A DNA stretch of 64,000 nucleotides, from NCBI GenBank assembly GCA_009777715.1, contig WRLH01000001.1, forward strand, positions 1 to 64,000, in the 5' to 3' direction. This DNA is from Lachnospiraceae bacterium. Lineage in GTDB: Bacteria > Bacillota > Clostridia > Lachnospirales > Lachnospiraceae. The notes below the pieces were generated by a model. The model was not told where the DNA came from. It made no database searches and worked only from the letters and a program-made list of their open reading frames with translations. The stretch's first letter is position 1, and each line of letters opens with the position of its first letter. Shown piece after piece: positions 33,902 to 42,394 of the stretch. The position numbers and the translations under genes are program-made.

Positions 33902-36097
33902 GTGGCAGAAGCAAAGAAATATCCCGGAAAAACAGTTTTTGGCCTTGATATCGGAACACGAAGCGTGGTTGGGACGGTGGGTTACAAAAACGGCAAAGAG
34001 TTTCGTGTCATTGCCCAGCGCGTCAGCGAGCATGAATCAAGGGCGATGATTGACGGGCAAATCCATGATATTATCAAGGTTGGCGAAATCATTGCCGATG
34101 TCCGCCGCCGTTTGGAGGAAGCAACCCAGATAAGCCTTAGTGAAGTCTGCATTGCCGCCGCCGGGCGTGTGCTTAGGACAGTAAACTGCCTTGTCGAATG
34201 GCCGTTTGTCCCCGAACGCGAGGTTACCAATGAAGATATTTATGCCCTTGCTTCAATGGGAGTCGAAAAGGCATATGCTGAATTTGAAGCGGGAAATGAA
34301 ACCGAGTCCAAGTTTTATTGCGTTGGTTACAGCGTTGTCCGTTATTATTTAAACGGTTACCAAATCGGAAACCTTGAGGGGCATAAGGCAAAAGTAATCG
34401 GAGCGGATATTATTGCGACTTTTCTCCCTGATGATGTTGTTAACGGCCTTTATAAGGCGGTTGAATACGCAAAGCTTGACATCGTCAGCCTGACCCTTGA
34501 GCCGATTGCCGCGATCCAAGTTGCCATTCCGGAAAAGTACCGGATGCTCAATATCGCCCTTGTTGATGTTGGCGCAGGGACAAGTGATATTTCGATTACC
34601 AAAGACGGAAGCATTATTTCTTATGGGATGATTGCCATTGCAGGTGATGCTTTGACAGAAAAAATTGCCAGCCATTGCCTTGTTGATTTTGCAACTGCCG
34701 AGCAAATAAAGCGGGATGCCGGGATTAATGAAGTCATCAATTATACCGATATCATGTTTTTGCCCCAAAGCATTCCCAAAGATGAAATCCTAACTGTTGT
34801 TGATGACATCCTTAAAACAATGACTAAGGAAGTGGCGTTAAAGATTCGTGAGCTTAATGGGAATAAATCAGTCAGCGCGGTTTTTGTAGTTGGCGGCGGC
34901 GGAAAAATTCCCGGTTATACGGACGCTTTGGCTGATGCGCTTGAAATTGCTAGGGAGCGTGTTGCTTTGCGCGGTGAGGAAGTAATGCAGCAAATCGTTT
35001 TTGAAGAAGAAACCAAGAAAGATTCATTATTGGTCACGCCGATTGGAATCTGCCTTAATTATTTTGAGCAAAGCAACAACTTTATCTTTGTCAGCTTTAA
35101 TGGCGGACGGCTGAAAATTTATGATAATAACCGCCTTGCCGTCGTTGATGCGGCAATGCAGGCGCAATTCCCCAATGACGCCCTTTTCCCCCGCCGGGGA
35201 CAGGCCCTTACCTACTATTTGAACGGCAATATCCGCATGGTCCGCGGCCAATCTGGCGAGACGGCAGTTATCAGCCTGAATGGCGAAGCAGCCGATATTT
35301 ACACCTCGATTCACAGCAATGACGTGATTGTGGTCAAAGAATCAACGGAAGGCGAGCCGGGGCGTTTATCAATCGGTGAAATAAAAGAAATTCAAGACAC
35401 AATTGTAGTTAATGTCAATGATAAAAAAGTTGAACTGCCGATTTATGCTTGGGTAAACGGTGAACTGCAATCGGTTTATTATGAGATTCAAGAGGGTGAT
35501 GAGATTGAGCTGGCCGATTTTTATACGGTCAAGCAAATTGCCGAGTTCATGGACGTGATTCTTGACAAGGAAGCCAAAATATATGTCAATAACAAAGAGG
35601 CTGATGAATCAACCCCGGTTTACCGGAATTTTTCTGTGACATGGCCGCTAAAAGAGCAAAAAAGCACATTTACGCCAAAAAAAGATGCTGTAACCGCCGC
35701 TTTAAAAGATGAGTACGTAAGTAATGATGATTACGAAAGTAGAAGTGATTATGAAAGAAGAGATGATTATGAAAACGAAGTTGATTCCGAAATCGAGGAT
35801 GATTACGAAAATGAAGGGCCTTCCGGAAGCGAAGGAGATTATAAGGGGGAAACTAAGGTATCCCGGAGTTTATCCGTGCCTAATCCCGACGAAAAAAAAA
35901 TGACCATATCAGTCAATGGAGACACCCTGTTACTGTCGGGAAAAGCAAAATACGTCTTTGTTGATATTTTTGAATTTATTGATTTTGACCTAAATAACTC
36001 AAAGGGCCGGCATATCGTGACCAGGATAAATAACCGCGATGCCCAGTTCATGGAACCGCTTAGCGCAAATGATTTAGTTGAGATTTATTGGGAGTAG
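33902..36097 (+). CDS. FtsA-like ASKHA-fold protein with acidic linker
   Basis: 731 residues, GTG start after GGAGTACC. N-terminal actin-like fold: phosphate 1 FGLDIGTRSVVGTVG (about 12-26), phosphate 2 LVDVGAGTSDISITK (about 219-233), VFVVGGGGKIPGY (about 325). This matches FtsA/PilM-like proteins, but it is much longer than FtsA (about 420). After residue 400 come beta-rich repeats of unknown type, then a D/E/Y-rich low-complexity stretch (about 600-655) and a C-terminal ubiquitin-like strand pattern (TISVNGDTLLLSGK). Related long proteins sit downstream of polA-coaE in Lachnospiraceae. Cytoskeletal or division role is inferred. Confidence 0.75.
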   Translation: MAEAKKYPGKTVFGLDIGTRSVVGTVGYKNGKEFRVIAQRVSEHESRAMIDGQIHDIIKVGEIIADVRRRLEEATQISLSEVCIAAAGRVLRTVNCLVEWPFVPEREVTNEDIYALASMGVEKAYAEFEAGNETESKFYCVGYSVVRYYLNGYQIGNLEGHKAKVIGADIIATFLPDDVVNGLYKAVEYAKLDIVSLTLEPIAAIQVAIPEKYRMLNIALVDVGAGTSDISITKDGSIISYGMIAIAGDALTEKIASHCLVDFATAEQIKRDAGINEVINYTDIMFLPQSIPKDEILTVVDDILKTMTKEVALKIRELNGNKSVSAVFVVGGGGKIPGYTDALADALEIARERVALRGEEVMQQIVFEEETKKDSLLVTPIGICLNYFEQSNNFIFVSFNGGRLKIYDNNRLAVVDAAMQAQFPNDALFPRRGQALTYYLNGNIRMVRGQSGETAVISLNGEAADIYTSIHSNDVIVVKESTEGEPGRLSIGEIKEIQDTIVVNVNDKKVELPIYAWVNGELQSVYYEIQEGDEIELADFYTVKQIAEFMDVILDKEAKIYVNNKEADESTPVYRNFSVTWPLKEQKSTFTPKKDAVTAALKDEYVSNDDYESRSDYERRDDYENEVDSEIEDDYENEGPSGSEGDYKGETKVSRSLSVPNPDEKKMTISVNGDTLLLSGKAKYVFVDIFEFIDFDLNNSKGRHIVTRINNRDAQFMEPLSANDLVEIYWE

Positions 36098-36135
36098 AAT
36101 TCGGTTTGCACTTTTAGAAAGGCAAGTTTATTATT

Positions 36136-36933
36136 ATGAGATTATGCAGTATTGCAAGCGGAAGCAGCGGGAATTGTGTTTATGTTGGCTCAGATACCAC
36201 ACATATCCTTATTGACGCCGGAATCAGCGGTAAAAGGACGGAAGCGGGGCTTGGCAAATTAGATATTACAGGCCATGATATTGATGGGATTTTTATTACC
36301 CATGAACATAGTGACCATGTTGGCGGATTAGGCGTTCTGGCAAGGCGGTATGGCATTCCGATTTTTGCGACCAGCGGGACAGTAGACGGCATTTTGTCAA
36401 ATAGCGGCTTGGGAAAAATCGACCTTGACTTATTTAATGTCATCAAACCCGATGAAAAAATTATCGTCAAAGATTTGATTTTTAACCCAATGCGGATTTC
36501 CCATGACGCTTTAGAGCCAGTTGCTTACCGGATTCATTATGGCAACACCAAAATAGGCGTTGTCACCGACCTTGGTTCTTTTAACGATTATACGGTTGAA
36601 TGCTTAAAGGGAATGGATGCCCTGCTCCTTGAAGCCAACCATGATGTCAAAATGCTTGAGGTCGGGCCGTACCCTTATTATCTAAAGCAAAGGATATTAG
36701 GCGAGCGGGGGCATTTATCCAATGAACTGGCTGGCCGCCTGTTAAGCCGTCTTTTACATAGCAAGCTAAAAACAGTATTGTTGGGGCATTTAAGCCAAGA
36801 AAATAATTTGCCGGAGCTTGCTTACGAAGCGGTCAGGGTAGAAGTCAATATGGCGGACAATGAGTTTAAGGCTACCGATTTCCCAATGCTTGTTGCTTCC
36901 CGGAGCGAGGCTTCACCGATTGTATCTGTGTAA
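36136..36933 (+). CDS. MBL-fold hydrolase of the WalJ/YycJ type
   Basis: 265 residues. Metal motif THEHSDHVGGL (H-x-H-x-D-H, about residues 55-65), then EANHDVKML and RGHLSNE, the pattern of YycJ/WalJ-like beta-lactamase-fold exonucleases. In Bacillus the homologue is encoded with WalRK and is linked to 5'-end DNA processing in mismatch repair; no walRK is here. AGAAAGGC precedes the ATG. It lies 38 bases after the FtsA-like gene. Confidence 0.88.
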   Translation: MRLCSIASGSSGNCVYVGSDTTHILIDAGISGKRTEAGLGKLDITGHDIDGIFITHEHSDHVGGLGVLARRYGIPIFATSGTVDGILSNSGLGKIDLDLFNVIKPDEKIIVKDLIFNPMRISHDALEPVAYRIHYGNTKIGVVTDLGSFNDYTVECLKGMDALLLEANHDVKMLEVGPYPYYLKQRILGERGHLSNELAGRLLSRLLHSKLKTVLLGHLSQENNLPELAYEAVRVEVNMADNEFKATDFPMLVASRSEASPIVSV

Positions 36934-36957
36934 AAATATGAAAGGCATGGTTATTAA

Positions 36958-37230
36958 ATGAATAAAACTATTATTACTGTCGTTGGCAAAGATACGGTCG
37001 GCATTATTGCAAAAGTATGCACTTATCTTGCGGAAAACAAAATAAATATCGAAGATATTTCCCAGACAATTGTGAATGGCTATTTTAATATGATGATGGT
37101 CGTTGACACAAATAATTGCGCCAAGCAGTTCGCCGGAATCGCGGAGGATTTAGAAGCCCTTGGGCAGGAGATTGGGGTTGTCATTAAATGCCAGCGCGAG
37201 GAGATATTTGACAGTATGCACCGGATTTAG
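36958..37230 (+). CDS. ACT-domain regulatory protein (UPF0237)
   Basis: 90 residues, the whole protein being tandem-like ACT halves: IITVVGKDTVGIIAKVCTYLAENKINIEDI and a second strand set. Members resemble GcvR and are thought to bind amino acids. In many Firmicutes the gene precedes a DUF711 (PFL-like) gene; that partner is not here. The ATG follows GAAAGG, and an 18-base stretch of this initiation region (TGAAAGGCATGGTTATTA) recurs before prkC. Confidence 0.9.
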   Translation: MNKTIITVVGKDTVGIIAKVCTYLAENKINIEDISQTIVNGYFNMMMVVDTNNCAKQFAGIAEDLEALGQEIGVVIKCQREEIFDSMHRI

Positions 37231-37298
37231 GGCCGGGGCCTGTCCCCTTTCATATCACTTCGCATAGCAGTCATTCATGAGAATCAATTAATATTATA

Positions 37299-37327
37299 TT
37301 GTATTTTTCACTAAAATAGCATATAAT
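37299..37327 (+). promoter_or_regulatory. sigma-A promoter of the retropepsin cassette
   Basis: -35 TTGTAT (37299-37304), 17-base spacer, -10 TATAAT (37322-37327). A second TATAAT lies near 37352. Confidence 0.55.
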
Positions 37328-37381
37328 CAAACTAAGGAATCTTTATGTAAATAGTATAATCTATTTTTAGAGGAGAACTTT

Positions 37382-37630
37382 ATGTACAAAGAAATAGTTG
37401 AACAACAACGGATGACAGACATAGAAGCGGCGACTAGATATCCGGATAATTTTATTCTTATGCGAATGGATGGTTTTGAGGGAAATTTGGGGACGGTTCT
37501 TTATATAGGTGATGATGATAGCGAGCTGATGAATCTGCTCACCCAGCTTGAAAACCCATTGCATTGCGGAATCATTGAAGGATTAAATCACAGAAAGAAC
37601 AGTTTGGGGGGGATTGTAGCATATGGCTGA
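37382..37630 (+). CDS. small protein of unknown function, first gene of a two-gene cassette
   Basis: 82 residues with AGAGGAG well placed before the ATG. I do not recognise the family. The N terminus is charged and helical (EIVEQQRMTDIEAATRYPDNF), the middle has VLYIGDDDSELMNLL. Its end overlaps the next gene by eight bases, indicating coupled translation. Similar small partner genes next to retropepsin-like genes have been seen in bacterial genomes, but I cannot name a role. Possible functions are substrate, inhibitor or antitoxin; none is shown. Confidence 0.7.
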   Translation: MYKEIVEQQRMTDIEAATRYPDNFILMRMDGFEGNLGTVLYIGDDDSELMNLLTQLENPLHCGIIEGLNHRKNSLGGIVAYG

Positions 37631-38114
37631 TATTATTATCGACGATGCCGGATTTATTTATCTTAGGCTTTATATATTGCCTCATAGCAAACCATTGGCA
37701 ACTCATTTGCCTTATAAAGTGGATACAGGTGCTAACAGAACAACTATTAGTAAAGCAATATTGAATAATCTTGGATATGATGATGATTGGATTCGGCAAG
37801 GCGGGCTGCTGAAAGGCAGGGAAAGACCTACAACAGCAACAGGTGAAATTATAATGGATTGTTACAAAGTAGTCTTGCCTGAGATTAGGCTTGGAAAATG
37901 GACAGGCACAAATTGGTCTTTTCTTGTGAGGCTAAATGATGATAAGAAAAAGCAGTTTAGATTGTTGTTTGGCACGGATTCAATGTGTTTCTTTAAATGG
38001 AGCTTCGATTATGAAAGTGGGATTTGTACTTATGAAGGAATAGAGGGTAAAAAGCTTACTAATTATAGCAATAAGGTACAATGTCTTCATTCACTCGATG
38101 AATTAAACAACTGA
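37623..38114 (+). CDS. retropepsin-like aspartyl protease family protein
   Basis: 163 residues. The signature YKVDTGANRTTIS (D34-T35-G36-A37) is the active-site loop of single-domain retroviral-type aspartyl proteases, followed by the hydrophobic strand and a second GTDSMCFF turn that could match the flap-side ILG motif. Such proteins act as homodimers. No signal peptide or transmembrane segment is seen, so it is cytoplasmic. It overlaps the 82-residue gene and ends 24 bases from a convergent exporter gene. Physiological target unknown. Confidence 0.8.
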   Translation: MADIIIDDAGFIYLRLYILPHSKPLATHLPYKVDTGANRTTISKAILNNLGYDDDWIRQGGLLKGRERPTTATGEIIMDCYKVVLPEIRLGKWTGTNWSFLVRLNDDKKKQFRLLFGTDSMCFFKWSFDYESGICTYEGIEGKKLTNYSNKVQCLHSLDELNN

Positions 38115-38138
38115 GAATAACCTAAAAATCCCCCTCGC

Positions 38139-39551
38139 CTAATAATACTCCCTAACTGCCCACATACACAACCCAGTTTGGATAAACTGGCTGAACAATA
38201 GCCCCCACAGATAACCTTGGATTCCCCAAAGCGGCACAGCAACGAAGATAAAAGCAAGGCGGACGGAAAGGCTGATAATGCTATAGACGAAATTTGCTCC
38301 TGTTTTCCCAATTCCATGCAAAATGCTTGAAAGCGTGCTGGCGATATACATAAAGGGACAAAGAAAACTTAGGGTAATGATAAAACTGCCAGCCAATGAA
38401 TTATTATAAAACCACATTCCTAAAGTCCTGCCGAACAGCAGGAAAAAACCAGTGCAAAAAACACCAAGCGCAGCCCCTAGTTTTATTGACTGGCGGATTG
38501 CCTTTCTGATGGTAAGGCTGTTGTCGGTTGCGTCGGCTTCGGAAACGATTGGAAGAAGCAGGACGCTGATTGAGTTAGTAATCGCCGAGGGGAAAAAGAT
38601 GAGCGGAAGCGCCATTCCGGTCAGAACGCCAAAGACGCTAAGGGCAGTCGAATTGTCCATTCCATAAGCCATCAGTTTATTGGGGATAAAAATATTTTCC
38701 ACGCTTTGCAAAATATTAATGATGACGCGGTTAAGTGACAGCGGGATGGCAAGGGACAAAAGCAGCTGGCTGGACTTTAGGTATTGGTATTTTTCGGGCC
38801 TTACTTGCTCGCGGGTTAAGGAAAGATTGTAAAACCGATGCCTGATTGCCACTAAAGAAACAATCATCGCCGCACTTTCGCCGATAACTAAGCCCAAGAC
38901 CGCAAAACTTATCGTTGGCGTCATGCCCCTGGCCATTGCAATATGATAAATTAAAAAAACAGAGCCAACCCGGACGACTTGCTCCGCCAGCTGGGCAAGG
39001 GCAGGGACGGTACTTTTCCTAACGCCATAAAAATACCCATTGATACATGAGTGGACTGTCGCCATCGGGATTGAAAATGAGATAATCCTCAAAAGCGGCG
39101 CGGTCCGCGGCTCTAAAAGGAATTTTAAAGCGATGAAATCAGAGTAATAATAAATGCCCCAAGTGCAAAGGGCAGAAAGTGCCATTGAAATAATAAATCC
39201 AGTCGCAAGATGTCCCGCAGAAGAGCGGTAATCCTTTGTTGCTGTTTCGCTGGCGACATATTTTGAGATTGCGGTCTGCATCCCGGCGACTGTAACCGAA
39301 AAAGTTAGCGCGAGGATTGGCGCGGTGAGCTGGTAAATGCCCATCCCCTCTGCTCCAAACATCCTTGATAAAAAGATCCGGTAAAAAAAGCCGATGAAAC
39401 GGCTTAACAGCCCGGTAACAGTCAAAATCAAAGTGCCGGAAATCAAAGGATTATGCCATGACAAATTAGCCGGGAGCAAATCCCAGAAATTTTGCCTTGT
39501 AAAAGAAAGATGCGGTGTCGAAGATGATTTCTGGTTCACATATGTATCCAT
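38139..39551 (-). CDS. MOP-superfamily flippase (SpoVB/MurJ-like polysaccharide exporter)
   Basis: 470 residues from ATG 39551 (TTG 39560 is three codons earlier). Twelve to fourteen transmembrane helices; LTVTGLLSRFIGFFYRIFLSRMFGAEGMGIYQL is the first-helix pattern of polysaccharide-biosynthesis/SpoVB transporters (written here as separate parts: LSRFIGFFYRIFLSR, GAEGMGIYQL). Members flip lipid-linked glycans, including lipid II for the spore cortex. It converges on the retropepsin cassette with no clear terminator between them. Distinguishing SpoVB from other flippases needs a tree. Confidence 0.85.
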   Translation of the reverse strand: MDTYVNQKSSSTPHLSFTRQNFWDLLPANLSWHNPLISGTLILTVTGLLSRFIGFFYRIFLSRMFGAEGMGIYQLTAPILALTFSVTVAGMQTAISKYVASETATKDYRSSAGHLATGFIISMALSALCTWGIYYYSDFIALKFLLEPRTAPLLRIISFSIPMATVHSCINGYFYGVRKSTVPALAQLAEQVVRVGSVFLIYHIAMARGMTPTISFAVLGLVIGESAAMIVSLVAIRHRFYNLSLTREQVRPEKYQYLKSSQLLLSLAIPLSLNRVIINILQSVENIFIPNKLMAYGMDNSTALSVFGVLTGMALPLIFFPSAITNSISVLLLPIVSEADATDNSLTIRKAIRQSIKLGAALGVFCTGFFLLFGRTLGMWFYNNSLAGSFIITLSFLCPFMYIASTLSSILHGIGKTGANFVYSIISLSVRLAFIFVAVPLWGIQGYLWGLLFSQFIQTGLCMWAVREYY

Positions 39552-39668
39552 GCCTTTCAAATTTTCGCTTTTTAAGAAATTCTGTCATACAAAATATATG
39601 CCTAAGGGGGGGAAAAAAGAATATTGCCGCTGTAAAATCAAAGAAGCAGCTGTTATGCTTGGCTATAG

Positions 39669-39697
39669 TTGACTTTTAATATTGAAAATGGTATATA
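39669..39697 (+). promoter_or_regulatory. sigma-A promoter for the MBL-ispG pair
   Basis: -35 TTGACT (39669-39674), 17-base spacer, -10 TATATA (39692-39697). Confidence 0.6.
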
Positions 39698-39728
39698 TAG
39701 ATTACAAAAATAAAAGGGAACTAAAAAG

Positions 39729-40445
39729 ATGAACATTACATATCTAGGACACAGCGGTTTCTTGCTCGAATTTGACAAAGCTTATTTCTTGTTTGACTAT
39801 TATACCGGGCAAATTCCACCGCTTAATCCGGACAAAAAACTATACATATTTGTAAGCCATGCCCACGGCGACCATTATAACTCTAAGATATGGACGATGA
39901 GAAAAACATATCCTAAGGCATATTTTATTGTGTCAACTGATGTTCCGCTGGGTGCTTCGCAAAAGCTGCGGCTTGGTTTGACAAAGCCAGATGAGAAAGC
40001 GATAATCCGCGCCAAAGCCGATGAGGTTTTTAGGCTGTCAGATGAGTTAAGAGTGGAAACGCTTAAGTCTACTGATGAGGGGGTTGCCTTTATCATAAAA
40101 TACGAAGATAAAACTATTTTCCATGCCGGAGACCTTAACCTTTGGACTTGGCCGGGTGATGATGGGCAGGTTAACAATGGCCGCATGAAACGTTTCATAG
40201 CGGAAATGGATAAAATAAAGGGGCAGGCTTTTGATGTTGCTTTTTTCCCGCTTGACCCGCGCCAAGAGGAAGCTTGTGGCGAGGGGCTTAAGATTTTTCT
40301 TGACATGACGGAAACAGTAAAGCTTTTCCCGATGCATATGTGGGGCGATTTTGCGGTTATTGATTCATATCTGAAAAAATATCCTGTTGATAGCAGTAAA
40401 ATTATGAGGGTAGAGGGTAATGGACAGATGTTCCAAATTGACTGA
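39729..40445 (+). CDS. MBL-fold metallohydrolase
   Basis: 238 residues. Metal motif VSHAHGDHYN (about residues 41-50) and HAGDLNLW (about 135-142) are those of small metallo-beta-lactamase-fold proteins of the UlaG/RNase-like group. The substrate is unknown. Its 3' end overlaps the ispG start by 26 bases, so the two are probably one transcript. The MEP genes dxr and rseP that commonly precede ispG in Clostridia are absent here and this gene stands in their place. Confidence 0.85.
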   Translation: MNITYLGHSGFLLEFDKAYFLFDYYTGQIPPLNPDKKLYIFVSHAHGDHYNSKIWTMRKTYPKAYFIVSTDVPLGASQKLRLGLTKPDEKAIIRAKADEVFRLSDELRVETLKSTDEGVAFIIKYEDKTIFHAGDLNLWTWPGDDGQVNNGRMKRFIAEMDKIKGQAFDVAFFPLDPRQEEACGEGLKIFLDMTETVKLFPMHMWGDFAVIDSYLKKYPVDSSKIMRVEGNGQMFQID

Positions 40446-41532
40446 CCCAGTCAGTCAACGAGCTAAATCAAAAATAATCCATATCGGCAATAAAGTAATC
40501 GGCGGCGGCAACCCCATTTTGATCCAGTCAATGACGAATACAAAAACCGAAGATACCCATGCGACTGTCAAGCAGATTTTAAAGCTTGAATCGCTGGGCT
40601 GTGATATTATCCGCGCTGCCGTGCCGACGGTGGAAGCCGCCAAAGCTTTGAGCGAAATAAAGAAGCGGATCAATATTCCCTTGGTTGCGGATATCCATTT
40701 TGATTATCGGCTTGCGCTTTTGGCGATGGAAAACAAAGCTGATAAAATCCGGATTAACCCAGGCAATATTGGCGGAAAAGAGAAATTGACCGAGGTAGTC
40801 AATGAAGCTAAAGCGCGGAATATCCCGATCCGCGTCGGGGTCAACAGCGGTTCACTGGAAAAAGAAGTGGTAAAAAAATATGGCGGCGTTACCGCATCCG
40901 GCCTTGTGGAAAGCGCAATGGATAAAGTACGCCTGATTGAAGAAGCAGGTTATGGCAATTTGGTCATCAGCATCAAATCTTCGGACGTGAGAATGTCGTA
41001 TGAAGCCCATGCCCAAATCGCCGCATTGACAGATTACCCCTTGCACGTTGGAATTACGGAGTCCGGCACGATTTTCAGCGGCAGCATAAAATCAGCAATC
41101 GGGCTTAGTTTGATTTTGGATAAAGGCATTGGGGACACAATCCGCGTTTCTTTAACCGGAGATCCGGCTGAAGAAATTAAAGCCGCAAAAATCATTCTCC
41201 GGACATTGGGCTTACGGAAAGGGGGAATTGAAATAATATCCTGCCCGACTTGCGGACGGACGGAAATTGATTTAATCACCTTGGCTAATCAAGTAGAAAA
41301 TATGGTTGCTGATATCAAATTTTCCAAATTTAATGACCTTGATTTAAAAATTGCGGTGATGGGCTGTATCGTTAATGGGCCAGGCGAGGCAAAAGAAGCT
41401 GATATCGGTATTTGCGCAGGCAAGGGTGAAGGACTCATTATCAAAAAAGGCAAGGTCGTCAAAAAAGTAGCGGAAAATGAGTTGCTGGCGGCTTTAAGTG
41501 ACGAGCTAATCAACTGGAGCAATGACGATTAA
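40420..41532 (+). CDS. ispG: 4-hydroxy-3-methylbut-2-enyl diphosphate synthase (flavodoxin)
   Basis: 370 residues. IQSMTNTKTEDTHATVKQI and ADIHFDYRLAL in the TIM barrel, then iron-sulfur ligands CPTCGRTEID and MGCIVNGPGEAKEADIGI. It converts MEcPP to HMBPP with a [4Fe-4S] cluster in the MEP pathway, which dxs starts. GAGGG is six bases before the ATG at 40420, inside the upstream gene. It stops 2 bases from the end of a converging gene. Confidence 0.97.
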   Translation: MDRCSKLTDPVSQRAKSKIIHIGNKVIGGGNPILIQSMTNTKTEDTHATVKQILKLESLGCDIIRAAVPTVEAAKALSEIKKRINIPLVADIHFDYRLALLAMENKADKIRINPGNIGGKEKLTEVVNEAKARNIPIRVGVNSGSLEKEVVKKYGGVTASGLVESAMDKVRLIEEAGYGNLVISIKSSDVRMSYEAHAQIAALTDYPLHVGITESGTIFSGSIKSAIGLSLILDKGIGDTIRVSLTGDPAEEIKAAKIILRTLGLRKGGIEIISCPTCGRTEIDLITLANQVENMVADIKFSKFNDLDLKIAVMGCIVNGPGEAKEADIGICAGKGEGLIIKKGKVVKKVAENELLAALSDELINWSNDD

Positions 41533-41534
41533 CC

Positions 41535-42095
41535 CTAAGCGCTCAAATTCAGATCCGCCAGATGAATCCCGTAATCCTCCGCCAAGTCCATCATTTTGTC
41601 CTGCCCTAACAGCATGAATAACTCAGCAATGGCAGAATTAGGGATTGTTTTCATTGTCGCAGAAAGAAAAGGCTCAATGATGTTGATGATGTCTAAAAGG
41701 ATGGGCTTATTGTTTGGGGAAGCGGATGTTTTCTTTAATTCATTAATTAGCTTTTGGTAGTCAATTTTTTCAATTGAAGCGGATAATGTTAACATACAAT
41801 TTTTATTCCCTTCTTTTAATTTTTCGTAATATACTTCATTTTTTTCCAGATAGGTACTTAAAACAATTCCATAATTCATTGCGCTTTTATTAATTTTTCT
41901 TGCGATTATGTTTCTGGTCAGGCTAAGAGATTCTAGGAATGAAAACAAGGGCGTCATTAGTTCCATCATCGTATCACGCATCTTATCACAGAAGCTAGTC
42001 CCTGTAGAGACAGGGCTTTTTTTGCTGCCTGTTTTCAGTTCTTTTAATAAAATTGAATAATCAATTTTATGGATTATCAATGTCAGGTATGTCAT
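41535..42095 (-). CDS. unknown protein with an internal duplication
   Basis: 186 residues, GAAAGG before the ATG at 42095. I do not recognise the family. It appears to be two related halves: HKIDYSILLKELKTGSKK near the start and EKIDYQKLINELKKTSAS near residue 107, each followed by a helical segment with a Leu/Met-rich pattern. No signal peptide or membrane segment. The composition is helical and soluble. It diverges from polC across a region filled with 15-bp repeats, and converges with ispG with only 2 bases between stops. Confidence 0.65.
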   Translation of the reverse strand: MTYLTLIIHKIDYSILLKELKTGSKKSPVSTGTSFCDKMRDTMMELMTPLFSFLESLSLTRNIIARKINKSAMNYGIVLSTYLEKNEVYYEKLKEGNKNCMLTLSASIEKIDYQKLINELKKTSASPNNKPILLDIINIIEPFLSATMKTIPNSAIAELFMLLGQDKMMDLAEDYGIHLADLNLSA

Positions 42096-42144
42096 TATTT
42101 GCCTTTCGCCCTTGATTTATGTTTTTATAGTGTGGAAATTAAAA

Positions 42145-42289
42145 TTTTAAAAGCTTTAGTTTTAAAGGTTTTAGTTTTAAAAGCTTTAGTTTTAAAAGCT
42201 TTAGTTTTAAAAGCTTTAGTTTTAAAAGCTTTAGTTTTCAAAGGCTTTAGCTTTAAAAGCTTTAAAAGCTTTAGCTTTAAAAGCTTCAG
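42145..42289. repeat. about nine 15-bp tandem repeats in the divergent region before polC
   Basis: The unit TTTTAAAAGCTTTAG begins at 42145, 42160, 42175, 42190, 42205, 42220 and, with a 16-base variant, 42235; degenerate units continue to 42289. Each unit contains AAAGCTTT, itself palindromic. A translation on the + strand (ALVLK repeats) has no ribosome site and is not taken as a gene. The array lies between the divergent start codons at 42095 and 42395. Confidence 0.9.
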
Positions 42290-42347
42290 CTTTTTTTAGT
42301 GTATCAATTTTCCGCTAATTCTATTCGCAGTTCTTAAGTTTTCCATC

Positions 42348-42377
42348 TTGATAACAGAACTAAACTCATGCTATACT
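42348..42377 (+). promoter_or_regulatory. sigma-A promoter for polC
   Basis: -35 TTGATA (42348-42353), 18-base spacer, -10 TATACT (42372-42377), about 18 bases before the ATG. It lies just downstream of the 15-bp repeats. Confidence 0.6.
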
Positions 42378-42394
42378 TAAATTGAGGTAACGAC

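Noticed and set aside
42069-42299. Possible small protein of repeated ALVLK units on the + strand
   Set aside because: It is a translation of the tandem repeat, has no ribosome site, and overlaps the start of the minus-strand gene.
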